The notes under the pieces are model-generated. The model was not told where the DNA came from. It was given only the letters and a program-made list of their open reading frames with translations, and did no database searches. The position numbers were made by a program, and so were the translations under genes. 64,000 nt of DNA from the NCBI GenBank assembly GCA_949752745.1, contig OX457026.1:73844742-73908741 (forward strand). The letters run 5' to 3'. The DNA comes from Protula sp. h YS-2021. Its lineage: Eukaryota; Annelida; Polychaeta; Sabellida; Serpulidae. Of the stretch, positions 11,060-22,200 are shown piece by piece. Position 1 is the first letter of the stretch. Each line of letters begins with the position of its first letter.

Positions 11060-11987
11060 TCAAATATTAGTAATAACGGATAACTTTGAAACAGACACAT
11101 ACAATGCTCTTCGTTCCACAGATTCGCTCCACTTGATTTTTATGGCAATGTTGTCCATGAGATCACATAACAAATCGAAATATTGGCAAAACTGATATGT
11201 TTCCCCACTCAACTTTGTAATGTCTTCATTTTCACAGCGGGCCACAATGTCCATGGACACTCTTTTTATTCCCTTTTTGGCCCCCATCCAAAAGCAGAAT
11301 TTGACATTGAAAAGATTTGGGCAACCAGTTTTTGAAAATGATTCTGCTGCACTGAACAAATTGGGCCGGTCTTTGAATTTTTCAGCAAGTAGTTTTAAAA
11401 TGCACCTGCCTCTATTACCTATTTTACAAGCCTAATGAAGTCCTTATGTTTCAGCTAAACACAGGGAGTGCTCAAAATAAAAGTCACCTTCCGAAAGATC
11501 TTGTGGATGTATCTTATTTGATCATTTCCCTAGCTGGATTACACAATCTCAGAAAGTCGGAAAACAATTTAAAGGGCCTATTACTTTTTATGATGACATC
11601 AAGCGTTGTAAAATCAAAATCAGCCTTTATTATTTCTTCTAATGATGGCCACTTGTTTGTGCCTAGTGCCCTGTTGTTCTAAGTATACACAAAGATTTAT
11701 TTGCTAAGATGTGTTATTAAGCAGAAAATTAGAAAACTTTGTTCCTCACACAAACGTACCATATCAATGCGTTCCAAGATATTTAAGCTGCAACAAAAAA
11801 CTGTATTTTCTATGCAGTTTTTTTTGCTATCTGCTATACCAGGAAAAACCTCATTAGTCATTACCATTGCCTCGGTATATAATGGAGGACAAAAAACGCC
11901 TCTTCTTAGTTCCTGCAGTTTTGTTTTGCGGCAATATCTCGGATTAATTGGTTGGCAATCATCCTGCGCTGTTTTCGAATTAACCAT
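11060..11987 (-). other. Unrecognised minus-strand open frames
   Basis: Two open stretches (99 and 96 codons, at 11359-11060 and 11987-11697) have amino-acid content that looks more protein-like than the surrounding DNA, for example GIKRVSMDIVARCENEDI and FCQYFDLLCDLMDNIAIKIK. They lie in different frames with stops between, and I see no domain motif or splice structure that joins them. They could be a decayed transposon ORF or chance. Confidence 0.2.
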
Positions 11988-13076
11988 TGTATTAAATACT
12001 AAGACATTTTGTGCCTTTATAATAGTTTATAAATATCATCAGCATTTTGAAAGTATTTACTGACCGAACAGTTGCTAAATAACGGCATCCTTGACTAGTT
12101 GAAATCTAAAATAAGATTTCGGGAGGCTAGACCGTCCTTGTTGATGTTCGTGTTATTGTGCAAATGTTGAACTATACGCTCATCCGGGTGAGTCGCAGCT
12201 GTCATCGATTATGCTAAATGTTTATTGAGCGACAAAAATACTGGGAATTTTCGTGTCCATTGTGGGAAATACGCAGCTAGATTCACCGGTAAGATAAATT
12301 TCACATTGAAAAATACAATCGTTAGCAACAAATTATATATTAAAGTTTAGGTAATCTGTTTGTGGTTAAAATATGTGTCACGAAATCATTGTTTACATTA
12401 TTCTGAACTGACAGCTCGCGATTATCAATCCCGGCCTGCTCAATTTTTTTTAAAATATCGCTGGTCTGCTACTATTAGCTGCTGCAATTGAAAGCTTGAT
12501 AGTAAACAATAATGTATATAATGAACGAACAGGACTGTTTCTATGCCACTGATTGCACATAGATGCACTTCAGTTCCAGTTACCGGCTTTTTTGCATTTC
12601 ATGATCGAACCATTATAGTATCAACTTGAACGTGAAGCCGAAAAAATATTGGAGAGTAGCAGAACAGTGTCTCAGTACAGAGTAATTTCCAAATGATATG
12701 AAATCTTCTTGTCAGGAATAGGTAAATTTACAGTTTCACTCAAATATTTCGGGGATATAATGCATGGGAGACACCTAGGGCTGGTCTGAAATATTTCAAG
12801 TAAAAATATTTTTTGAATCACTTCATGAAAGATTTAGATTTAAAATTTTCAGAAATTTGAAGTTTTTAAAAATTTCGTTTCATAGAATTTTAGATCAAAG
12901 CGCTTTCTGTTTACATTTTCAAATTCGTTGATGCATTCCTAACCAGTTTTGCAAATATGAGTTATGACAACGAACATCTGCTCTCCAGAACACCCAACGT
13001 GTCATGTTTTTATTTCCAGTTGGTGAAGGAGGCATAGAACATTCGAATTGAACAGCACATCATAATTGGTTAAAGT
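11988..13076. other. Non-coding stretch, nothing recognised
   Basis: AT-rich sequence without a supported gene, tandem array or terminal repeats. Confidence 0.4.
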
Positions 13077-13572
13077 GGTAAACGGTCATCTGCCCCCCCA
13101 GTCAACTGCCCCCCCTTTTTGCAACCCGGTCGACTGCCCCCCCCCCCTCCTGCAATTTGACGTGGTCGTAATTTGCCCCCCTCCTTTTTTTAGTAGAAAA
13201 GATTTTTTAAAAAAAATTAGGCAATTGTGATGTCCCCGTCTACTTCGTCTCTGAAAAGATTGATCTTCATTGATCTATTCACCAATATTGATCTTAGGAG
13301 AGACTGATCCGTAAACTAATTGCAATTCTAATTGCAATTAGTTTCCTATTGGTGAATTGCAATTTACCGAGGTGCAATACATTCAATAAAATAAATATAA
13401 TTTTATTTATTGTGTCTTTGTAAGCCAAGAAACCAAGAAAAAATAGTATATGGAGGGGGCAAGCGACCACCCCTCCACTTTGAAGGGGGGGGGGGCAGTC
13501 GACCGGGTTGCAAAAAAAGGGGGCAGATGACAGGGGGGGGCAGTTGACCGGGGGGGCAGATGACCGGGATTC
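13077..13572. mobile_element. Short foldback-type element with 9-bp target duplication
   Basis: A 496-bp element flanked by the perfect direct repeat GGTTAAAGT (13068-13076 and 13573-13581). Its ends are inverted: GGTCATCTGCCCCCC and GTCAACTGCCCCCCC on the left face GGGGGGCAGATGACC and GGGCAGTTGACCGGG on the right. Inside these, GCAACCCGGTCGACTGCCCC faces GGGGCAGTCGACCGGGTTGC. The inverted ends are thus built from repeats of a short (A/T)CTGCCCCCC word. The centre (13190-13440) is AT-rich and non-coding. The architecture recalls Foldback/MULE-like non-autonomous elements. Confidence 0.75.
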
Positions 13573-13582
13573 GGTTAAAGTA

Positions 13583-14208
13583 CAGACTGGTCGATTAGGC
13601 ACAAAAGATTATGTTGACTTATAATAAGTGTGTCATGGTGAATTGTGTGGCTTCTGGTTTATGAATAAACCTGGAGTGGCACTATTTTCACATTAAAGAA
13701 AATATTTTCAGTTATGCCAATTACGATGTGTTCTACAATTTCGTGTTTCGACATTAACCTTAGACACAAATGTATCAGTAAAACGACAGACTCTGTACTT
13801 GTACAGTAAAATTTACTTTATGTTCAGACTCGCAGCTTATTTCTGATCGACTTTCGCTTACACCAGGTTTTAAGACTGTATTAGTTGTCTTTATTTTTTA
13901 AGTATAAGCAGTACATAAGTGATTTCTTCTGATGTCAGGGTGATGTCATTTATCTTTTTTTTTTTTAAATTCGAATTTCTAAAATAATTTAAAATTTCAT
14001 GATTTTTTATTTAATTTTCGAAATTTTTACGAGCCCTCAAGGGAGCCATTGTAGAAAGAAATATAAAAAAAAAAAACACTTAAAATAGGTCTAGAGCTTG
14101 TTTTAGGTTAAATAACTTTTTGGTGATGTCCTCAATGAATTTTTATACACTCCATAACTCCATGACTTCATAAATTTGAAAGTTGAAACAATATTGGAAT
14201 TTTGATGT
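13583..14208. other. Non-coding stretch, nothing recognised
   Basis: AT-rich with A/T homopolymers. No gene or clear repeat structure. Confidence 0.4.
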
Positions 14209-15165
14209 TTTTATTAGGCCCCCACTCCACGGAAGGGGGACCTATAGAAATGGGTTCTGCCCGTCTGTCCATCCGTCCGTCAACATTTTGGGCTCTGTTT
14301 TGTCGACGCCGTAGCGCCGAAACTATTTCATGTAGAGAGCTGAAGTTTTATACAGTGAAAATATAAAGGTTGAAGATGTGCGACGGCGTATAATTTTTTA
14401 ATCGGTCAAAAATTGTCGAAATGGGACATGTGAAAAATGTCAACACCTGTATTTTGTCGACACCATATCTCGCTAACTATCAGGCGGATTGGTTTGATAT
14501 TTCACCAAGTGAAAATATATATCATGTACATGTGCAACAGCGTATTATTTTTGAAATCGACCAAAAATTGACGAAATGGGAAATTGTGAAAAATGTGATA
14601 CTGTGGGATAGAACTTTGTGCAAACGCTGTATTTTGTCGACACCATATCTCGCTAACCATCAGACGGATTGGTTTGATATTTCACCGAGTAAAAATACAT
14701 ATCATGTAGATGTGCACCGGCGAATTATTTTTTTTATCGACTAAAAATTCTCGAAACTACAACTTGTCCAAATTAATGGACTTACTTCCAACATTTTGAG
14801 CACTGTTATGTCGACGCCGTAGCGTCGAAACTATTTCATGTAGAGAGCTGAAATTTTATACAGTAAAAATATAAAGGATGAAGATGTGCAACGGCGTATT
14901 ATTTTTCAAATCGGTCAAATATTGTCGAAATAGGAAACTGAAAAATGTGATACTGTGGGATAGAACTTCGTGCAAACGCTGTATTTTGTCGAAGCCATAT
15001 CTCGCTAACAATCAGGCGGATTGGTCTGATATTTCATCGAGTAAAAATATATATCGTGTAGATGTGCAACGGCGAATTATTTTTTAATTCGACTAAAAAT
15101 TCTGGAAACTACAACTTGTCCAAATTAATGAATTTCTTACTTCCAACATTTTGGGCACTTTGTAA
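14209..15165 (+). mobile_element. HINE-like element, family D, tandem core repeats
   Basis: The start is a C/G hairpin (GCCCCCACTCC / GGAAGGGGGACC) followed by TATAG and a CCGTCTGTCCATCCGTCCGT run. Core repeats of about 180 bp follow, marked by CGCTGTATTTTGTCGA(C/A)(A/G)CC with ATATCTCGCTAAC (about 14446, 14627, 14977) and by GCCGTAGCG(C/T)CGAAACTATTTC (14307 and 14817). GATGTGCRACGGCG recurs in each core. Short open frames read the same peptide in each unit and are repeat artefacts. No CTAG end could be placed, so the right limit is approximate. Confidence 0.65.
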
Positions 15166-15981
15166 TCCCCACGCTGATCTTAGCAAATGTGTTTACTTCA
15201 TTCTTTTCAAATGGAAAAATTATTTTACATTTATAAATTCATCCAAAAGTGGAAGTATTAGCTCCCAACAAATGAAGAACACACATCTGTAGCTAAGTTG
15301 CGTATTGTACATAGAGTAGATTCTGCGATATGTCAACCACGCCCATACCATTTTTTTATTTTTATCAGAACTCGAAATTTATATCTACAATTGCGTTTCA
15401 GTCACAAAATTACTCATCCGAAAGCATTTTTTCCCCGGATAACTGTTCGCCACAAGGTAGGGGCCTGTGAAATCTACGATTACTTGTTTCATTTATAATT
15501 TTTTTGTGATTATCCCCAAAAATTACTTCTAACGGGAAGGCCAGAAAGTACGAATCGGCTTATGCTTTGTTTTTTATTTCCACTGGGATCTTGCAAATAT
15601 TCATCGAGCCTATGCACTCGAAACGCTGAACTGACTTATTCTGATATGCGTCATGACTCATCGATTTTCTGTAGGAGCACATCAGTTTGTTCGTGCGCCG
15701 TAATGGCGCAGGACTTTTCTGACAAAAATGGGCTTGTTTCCAATAACACCTATCACATAATCTGAGTTGTCTTCCAATAGTTAAAATATAGTCCTGCATG
15801 TGTTGAAATACGCCTTGAATTGTATTTGGATATCCTGCATTCTACTTTACATTGGATGAAAATAAGGGTTGAGGGGTGTTGGACAGAAAATATTTAACCC
15901 CAGGGGTGGGATTTATTATGTGGTTATGTCTTTGAAAATTTGTCAAGAGACAGAGTTGCTTTATTTTATTGATTTTTGCAG
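15166..15981. other. Region upstream of the first RAB3 coding exon
   Basis: No gene is recognised. A polypyrimidine-rich splice acceptor, GATTTTTGCAG, ends at 15981, so this is likely intron between an upstream non-coding RAB3 exon (not located) and the first coding exon. Confidence 0.4.
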
Positions 15982-16272
15982 GTCAACACAAAGAACCCGA
16001 GCGTCGACTCCGGCAGCCGTTGGGTGGTGTAACAAGTATATATGACAATGGCTTCAGCTAATGACAGTAAATGGCAGAAAGACGCCGCTGATCAGAACTT
16101 TGATTATATGTTTAAGCTTCTTATTATTGGAAATAGCAGCGTAGGCAAAACGTCTTTTCTCTTTCGATACGCAGACGACAGTTTTACTTCCGCCTTTGTC
16201 AGTACTGTAGGCATAGATTTTAAAGTGAAAACCGTGTTCAGACAAGACAAGCGCGTCAAATTACAAATATGG
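15982..16272 (+). CDS. rab3: RAB3 exon with 5' UTR end and first coding segment
   Basis: The exon starts after TTTTTGCAG; 15982-16047 is 5' UTR and 16048-16272 is coding. It encodes the N-terminal extension, P-loop ([10 protein letters not shown]), the whole switch I and strand beta2 up to K-L-Q-I-W. It ends on a complete codon before GTAAGT (phase 0). In Rab3 the N-terminal residues also contact rabphilin. Confidence 0.93.
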
Positions 16273-19200
16273 GTAAGTTTAAAATTAATGTTGGTTTAGA
16301 CTTCGAACCTCTCATATCAACTTATCTTTCAATGAAGATAAGTTGTGAAAAACATTGTGTTGCTATGTAAATATCGCAAGTTAAATACATACTTTGATAG
16401 AAGGTTAACGATATATTGGATTTCTGCGATGGAGCGCGTTGACTGCATTTACTCGTAAATGAACCGATTAGCAATGATTGAGATAGTGCATTGCATTACA
16501 GTGAACTGACATCTGACAGTCCCTATTGGATTTCTTGATGTAGAGAAGGTAGTCAATGCTTTTCTGTCAGAAGAGAACCCTTGGCAATTATCAATAACTG
16601 AGATAGGACTCCAGTGTGTATACCCGGTTATATTGATGACTTAGGCCGTTCATTGTAGGAAGGCATTATAACCAAACACTCCGTGCCAGCTGGCCTTTTA
16701 TAGTATTTATCTCATAGCGTACATACATCCGTCGTTTGGCAGCGTTTGCATCAAATAATTTTTTGCATTCGTAAATAAAACGCTCCTTTCTTATTGGTCC
16801 ACAGGTGTAAAGCAAATCAGACCTACATATCAAAACTAATTGTTACAGAGTCCGCTTTTTTTCCTATCCAGATGAGTTGAAAAAAGTTATTGTTTTTGTT
16901 AAATATGTCGTTTAAACGTTCATTTCACATCGTTAGAATATTTGCGTTTTTTTTTTTTGTAAAGAATGTTTCTCGCCGTCCTTTTGTCAAAAAAATCCCT
17001 TTTTTGGCAATGACGGCATTTTTATTAACTCCTTTTTTTTTGGGGGGGGGGGGAGGGGTGCAATTGTTGAAATGCTTCTTCTCCCACTGATTCATCGGTT
17101 TGCTGTCAAATCTTGTGTTTCTTTATAGATTTAATTTCTTGGGGTGACGCGGGGGGCGGGAGAGGATGCGCAAAGAATTATTTTTGGAGCCAGTTTTCAA
17201 AATGCTGATGCTGCCACAATTTGCGACGGATTGCTTTCTGAGTTTGTATGAATATTCACCATGGGAATAGTTCTTCCAAAAAAAAAGAAGAAAAAACTAA
17301 TACTTTTGACAGTTATCCACATTGCGGTATTTTGAATGTTTTTGGGAGCCATTTTCCAAAATGCATAGGCTCCTCCGATTTTAATTGGATAGCTTTGAAA
17401 TGTCAGAAGAATGTTCTTCATGTGGTCTTTTCTTTAAAAAAGAACTTGTATGGCTATCAGCCAAAAAATTGGCCAAATTCCGACATAGCAAAATTTTTAG
17501 GGGTCGAATTTTCAAAATTTTTCTTTTTATAGTTTTAATCGTATGGAGATTTGGGTTTTAAGCTAATCGCAGCAGTCAGTCGCATATCAATATGTGTACT
17601 TATAATTTCGTTATCAGGTTATTTTCGTTGTTTTCTGAACTTGTGTGGGCGATATTGATATCCTCGCAGGTTGACAATGATATTTGGCATACGTGATGAA
17701 CACCAATCGGTTGATAGAATGTCAGTATTGTACATAATTTTTTAAATGCGACTTGTAATTTCAATCTAACCGTGACATGTAACCATGTGAACCAAGAACG
17801 CATGGGTGCATTTAAGTCAAGCCAGCCCGAATACACAACAGGTACTAGGACAACTGCATTAGTGAATCTCTAGCTGACGCAATAGTTGCTATTTTCGCTG
17901 TGTCCGATAATGGGAAACATTGTGTTCAAACCATGCCATTGCGTATGTGCTTTTTTTAACAAGAGGCCACACAGTCTCAGTTAAGAAGCTGTATGAGGAA
18001 CGCAGTTTCTCAGTGTCTACAAAGATCAAAATGCCAAGTACTAGAAGCTGGAATTTTAAACCTCAGTTCGAGTAAAGATTTGGGGAAAAATGCGCGCTTG
18101 GAACAACTTCACCCTTCGGGAAATGATGTTATTGCACTTCTTAAATGTATTTTCAGGTTGTTAATAACTCATGACAGTTGCTTATCTGTTTCATTTTGCG
18201 AGAGGTTAAACCTATTTGAATCAACATACATATTATTAAGATAGTCCCTCCCCATGTGGACACCTGTTGTCTGTCATCTTATCTGTCATACTTGAAAAAT
18301 GAACAATTCCCCGAAACCCAAACCCATTTGGAAACTAAGTTTCCGAGTCAAGAATCACCGAACTTTGATCTCACATGGGTCTTCATCAAGTTTACTAAAA
18401 GTGTCGGTAGCTTGCATTTTAGTGACCGACCAGTTGTTGCCGGTGTGTCTAACAGGCAATCCGTGTTATCAGCGATCTTATTAAATACATAGGGGATACC
18501 TAGGGGGTAATAGGTAATATTTCTGGGATTTTGACCAGTTTTGTGGGAAGAGATTGTGTAATAGATTGACGTAAGGCAGAAGATTGCGCGTGGGTTGCGG
18601 TATCCGTATACAGTATTATTATTCAACAGGATACGAATCGATAAGGCCATAGAGGGCTCCATTATCATCAAGTACTTCAGTAATTGATTGGCATTCGTTT
18701 GAAAAATTGACGCTCTGCACTTTAAATTTTTTAAAACTTTATTCTTTATAATTCATTTGCCAGTCAAAATGGGGAATGAAAATTTACATTTTTTCAGTCA
18801 TTGCGCAAATTCCTGGGAATTTCATGAATTCACTGATTACCCACGCCTCTGTAGCAATTTGTATCTTTTCATCATAAGTGTTATTGATTTTTTTTTGGTG
18901 TCTCGTCAGTGGACACTTCAATATAAATATCGTTGAAATTTCAGATTGATTGAAACTTTGGCGGTGGCTGTGGTCTGATTGGAGTATTTCGGTGCAAGTC
19001 CAAAACGTGTCATTGAACACCTGCCCATTTTCGGCCTGATGATTATGGTCCCGCCCGTTAAGGAACTGGCCGATTACGGCCCCACCTTTAAAATCTATCA
19101 GTGGATTTGATTGGTTACGTATCATATTTGTTGCGCAGGATACGGCTGGGCAGGAGCGGTATAGGACCATCACTACGGCCTACTACAGAGGCGCCATGGG

Positions 19201-22200
19201 TTTTATTCTGATGTATGACGTCACGAACGAGGAATCTTTTAACGCTGTCCAAGATTGGTAAGGCATCGTCGAGTTGATGTCAGGCGTGGTTCATGTGATG
19301 TAGCGATGTAGTGTACGAAACAGGGCGAAAGGAACACTGTTACAAAGTAGTACAGCATATATTAAGCATTTAAAAGAATATGCAAAGTACGTTTAAGAAT
19401 TTGAAAAGATATTTTTAAGCCAAAACAAAGTAGTAAAAAACGTTTTTGGAATTTAACTAAAGGTGAAAAGGTTCATTTTGAGAAAGATTCCGATAAAAAA
19501 AATTTTTCCAATTGGAAAAATGTTAATTGAAAGGTTTTCAAAAATAATTTGAAATCTGTATGTGTGGTTCGAGAGTTGATGTTTTGCTTTTTAATTTCGG
19601 CTAAAATGCACTGAGACACAACACTTACAACTCACAACACTGTCACTTTACCTGATGCGGTACACACACACAAATCGACATTCCTCCAGTCACGGGCGGC
19701 GGGCCGATTTCGAGGTGTCGGGCAGAGCGCTGTCACTAAATGAGCATACTTCGTTTAGACGTTATCATCTTCCCCTAGAAACTTGCTGCTATAAAAAAGA
19801 CCAGTGACGAAAAACAATATGTGAAATGCTTTAGGTAAAATCAAAAACCATTAACTACTGGTGTATGGTCTTTGGTAAAGCTAAGAAGGCTTCCGAGGTT
19901 TTGCAGCTTTGATTTGATTGTTGTGGAGGAACTGCGCGCTTGGAACTTTAGGGGTTCAGGCCACCAGGTCCGAATCGGTCTTGTGTAAGTCTTTCCATTG
20001 GTGGATGCAGGATCATACAATTCATGGTCTGCTATGTAGAGTTCTGTTTCGATTTAATGTTGGGGAAAAATGAGATGAAGCTAATACAAATTAGTGTAAA
20101 GGATACGTTTCTTTTCTTCAGTTTCTTTTTGTATTCAGACATGACAGTAGTGATGAAGGTTTTTGCAGCTGTTTAAAGAGATTTTTTGGATGTAACTACT
20201 GTCTGGTAAATTTTCATTTCTGCTAATGGCTGTATAATAAGGAGATGTGTGACACTGGGTTTTTTTATTTTTGCATCTCTTTATATAAGACGTTGAGTGG
20301 AACCTTGTGGGTCTTGCAGTAAAAGGTAGTGGAGAGGAATCGTTTGCCTGGCAAAAAGTAGTTATTTTGTCTGTAGTTTTTCAATAGCGCATTTTATGTA
20401 AGCAGTTCAACTGGAATAAAATCGAGTTTTAAGAACGACCTTTCCAGCCAGTTTCTTAGCAAAGTATTTCAGTAGTGTAGATTGCTTGTAGGGAAAATAG
20501 TCACTTTCTGCTGCCATGGGGCGATCGATTGCTTTAGGCTGGAGTTAGTTCTCTGCAAAGAGGTGGCAGGGTCGTATTTTCAGAGCATTGTCAGTTCTTA
20601 AATGAGGCTTGTTGGTGGTTCAATTATTTTTCCGCGGGTCGAAATCGCGCTGAGATACCGGTATGCTATTTCCTATTCCTTCTTTGCTACAATGTTTTAT
20701 CTTGCAGTGAAGTAACGGATAGTTCCGTGAAACTGCCAGAATGTCAGAACACAAACCGAAAGTTTTCTTCCGTATCCAGTTTTGTGCTGTGCTTGAAAAG
20801 AATCCCTTGTACGGAGCCCATATCAGGTCATCACGATAAAGAAAATAATCCTGTGTCGTTCCCTTGACATATATGGTGCTCCTTCTACATCCTATATCGT
20901 TCCCCAGTAAGTTATCCAATCCTATTTTAAGGCGACATTTTTGCGTTCTATATTGTCTATCCTCCTGTTTCATTGGTCACTAAAAACATTCCTTATGTCC
21001 TCCCTCCACCCCCAGTAAACATTGCGACGCTTTCCATCGTCGATTCGACCCGACCATCAGTTATGATTGTACTTTGGTTGTGAATGATTGTGGTCGCAAC
21101 CAACACGCAGCTCTGTCCTTCACATATGTCGTTCCTTCGACATCCCATGCCGTTCCCTCGACATCGGACCTTTCTCTTTTTTCGCGCGATGACCTGATAC
21201 GGGCTCCGTACCGTTGTGTATACATCTTTCGCTTGATCATTTGTTAGAACTCCAAAATCCCACTGGCAGACACGTGTTGGTGTAAGAGTAGGACAGTGGC
21301 CTTTGCACGAGTCGAAGACGCAGAATATTGCGTGTCTTCCACATTATGTGACGTTCCCATCAGTTTTACCACTTAAGTTATAGCTTGACACACAGTTAAA
21401 CAACAAGCGATTCCGATAATTAGGTAGGATCTGTTAAGTACACCTGAGGAATTTCTAAAACCCGAGTACAAGAACTAAAGTAGAAAACGCCTTAGTGAAT
21501 GCAAAACAAGTGAAGGGAATACGTGCGTAGAATTACCGCCTTGATAACAGCGTCAGCAAGGATATAGAGCTGAACCGCCCCAGTTCTAGCTTCATCATAC
21601 ATTTAAAAACACAGCTATTTAATGGCATTTGAAGTTAAAATTACACAGAATTGCGTAGATGTGAAGTCCCTCTTGAAAGTTGTGAAAATAACATTCGAAT
21701 GAACATAAAGAACAGCTTCGTTCAAGAGCATTTTGGTTCGTTTTATGATTGCAAACACTGTAGACACTCATTGATTCGTACTCCCTCTTATTGGTTAAAA
21801 TTGTTCGTTCATTTCGAATGATCAGTGTGGAAAGACTAATATATCGAAATGAGAACACAAAAATCACAAAAGAAAGTGATAAGAGGAATTATCCGCGGAC
21901 GAATTGACGATCATCTACCATTTACACATCTATAAAATTACATGCTCTGTAATAAATATATTGCATATATAGAGGAACTCAAACTTTGGACTTGGCTGTT
22001 TAGATGTTGAGGGTTTTATTGACTAGGACTTACCTGAAAGTGATAAAAAACAATAAGTAACCAGGCACCAAAGTAATCGTGTGGGCAAGGGGAGTGACTG
22101 CGATTTGGGGCCCGGATGAATGTCTCTTCTCTTGATCTTATTCCTCGCTCTGTGCAGTCACCACTGAAAGAGAACTTCGTGTTTTACATGAAAAGATGAC

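Noticed and set aside
13294..13602. 102-codon minus-strand open frame
   Set aside because: It runs through the C-rich arm of the foldback element; its Pro/Cys-rich part is the repeated CTGCCCCCC words.
14421..15087. Several open frames reading CKRCILS(T/K)PYLAN(H/N)Q
   Set aside because: The same peptide recurs because the core repeat of HINE family D is tandem. There is no start, domain or splice context.
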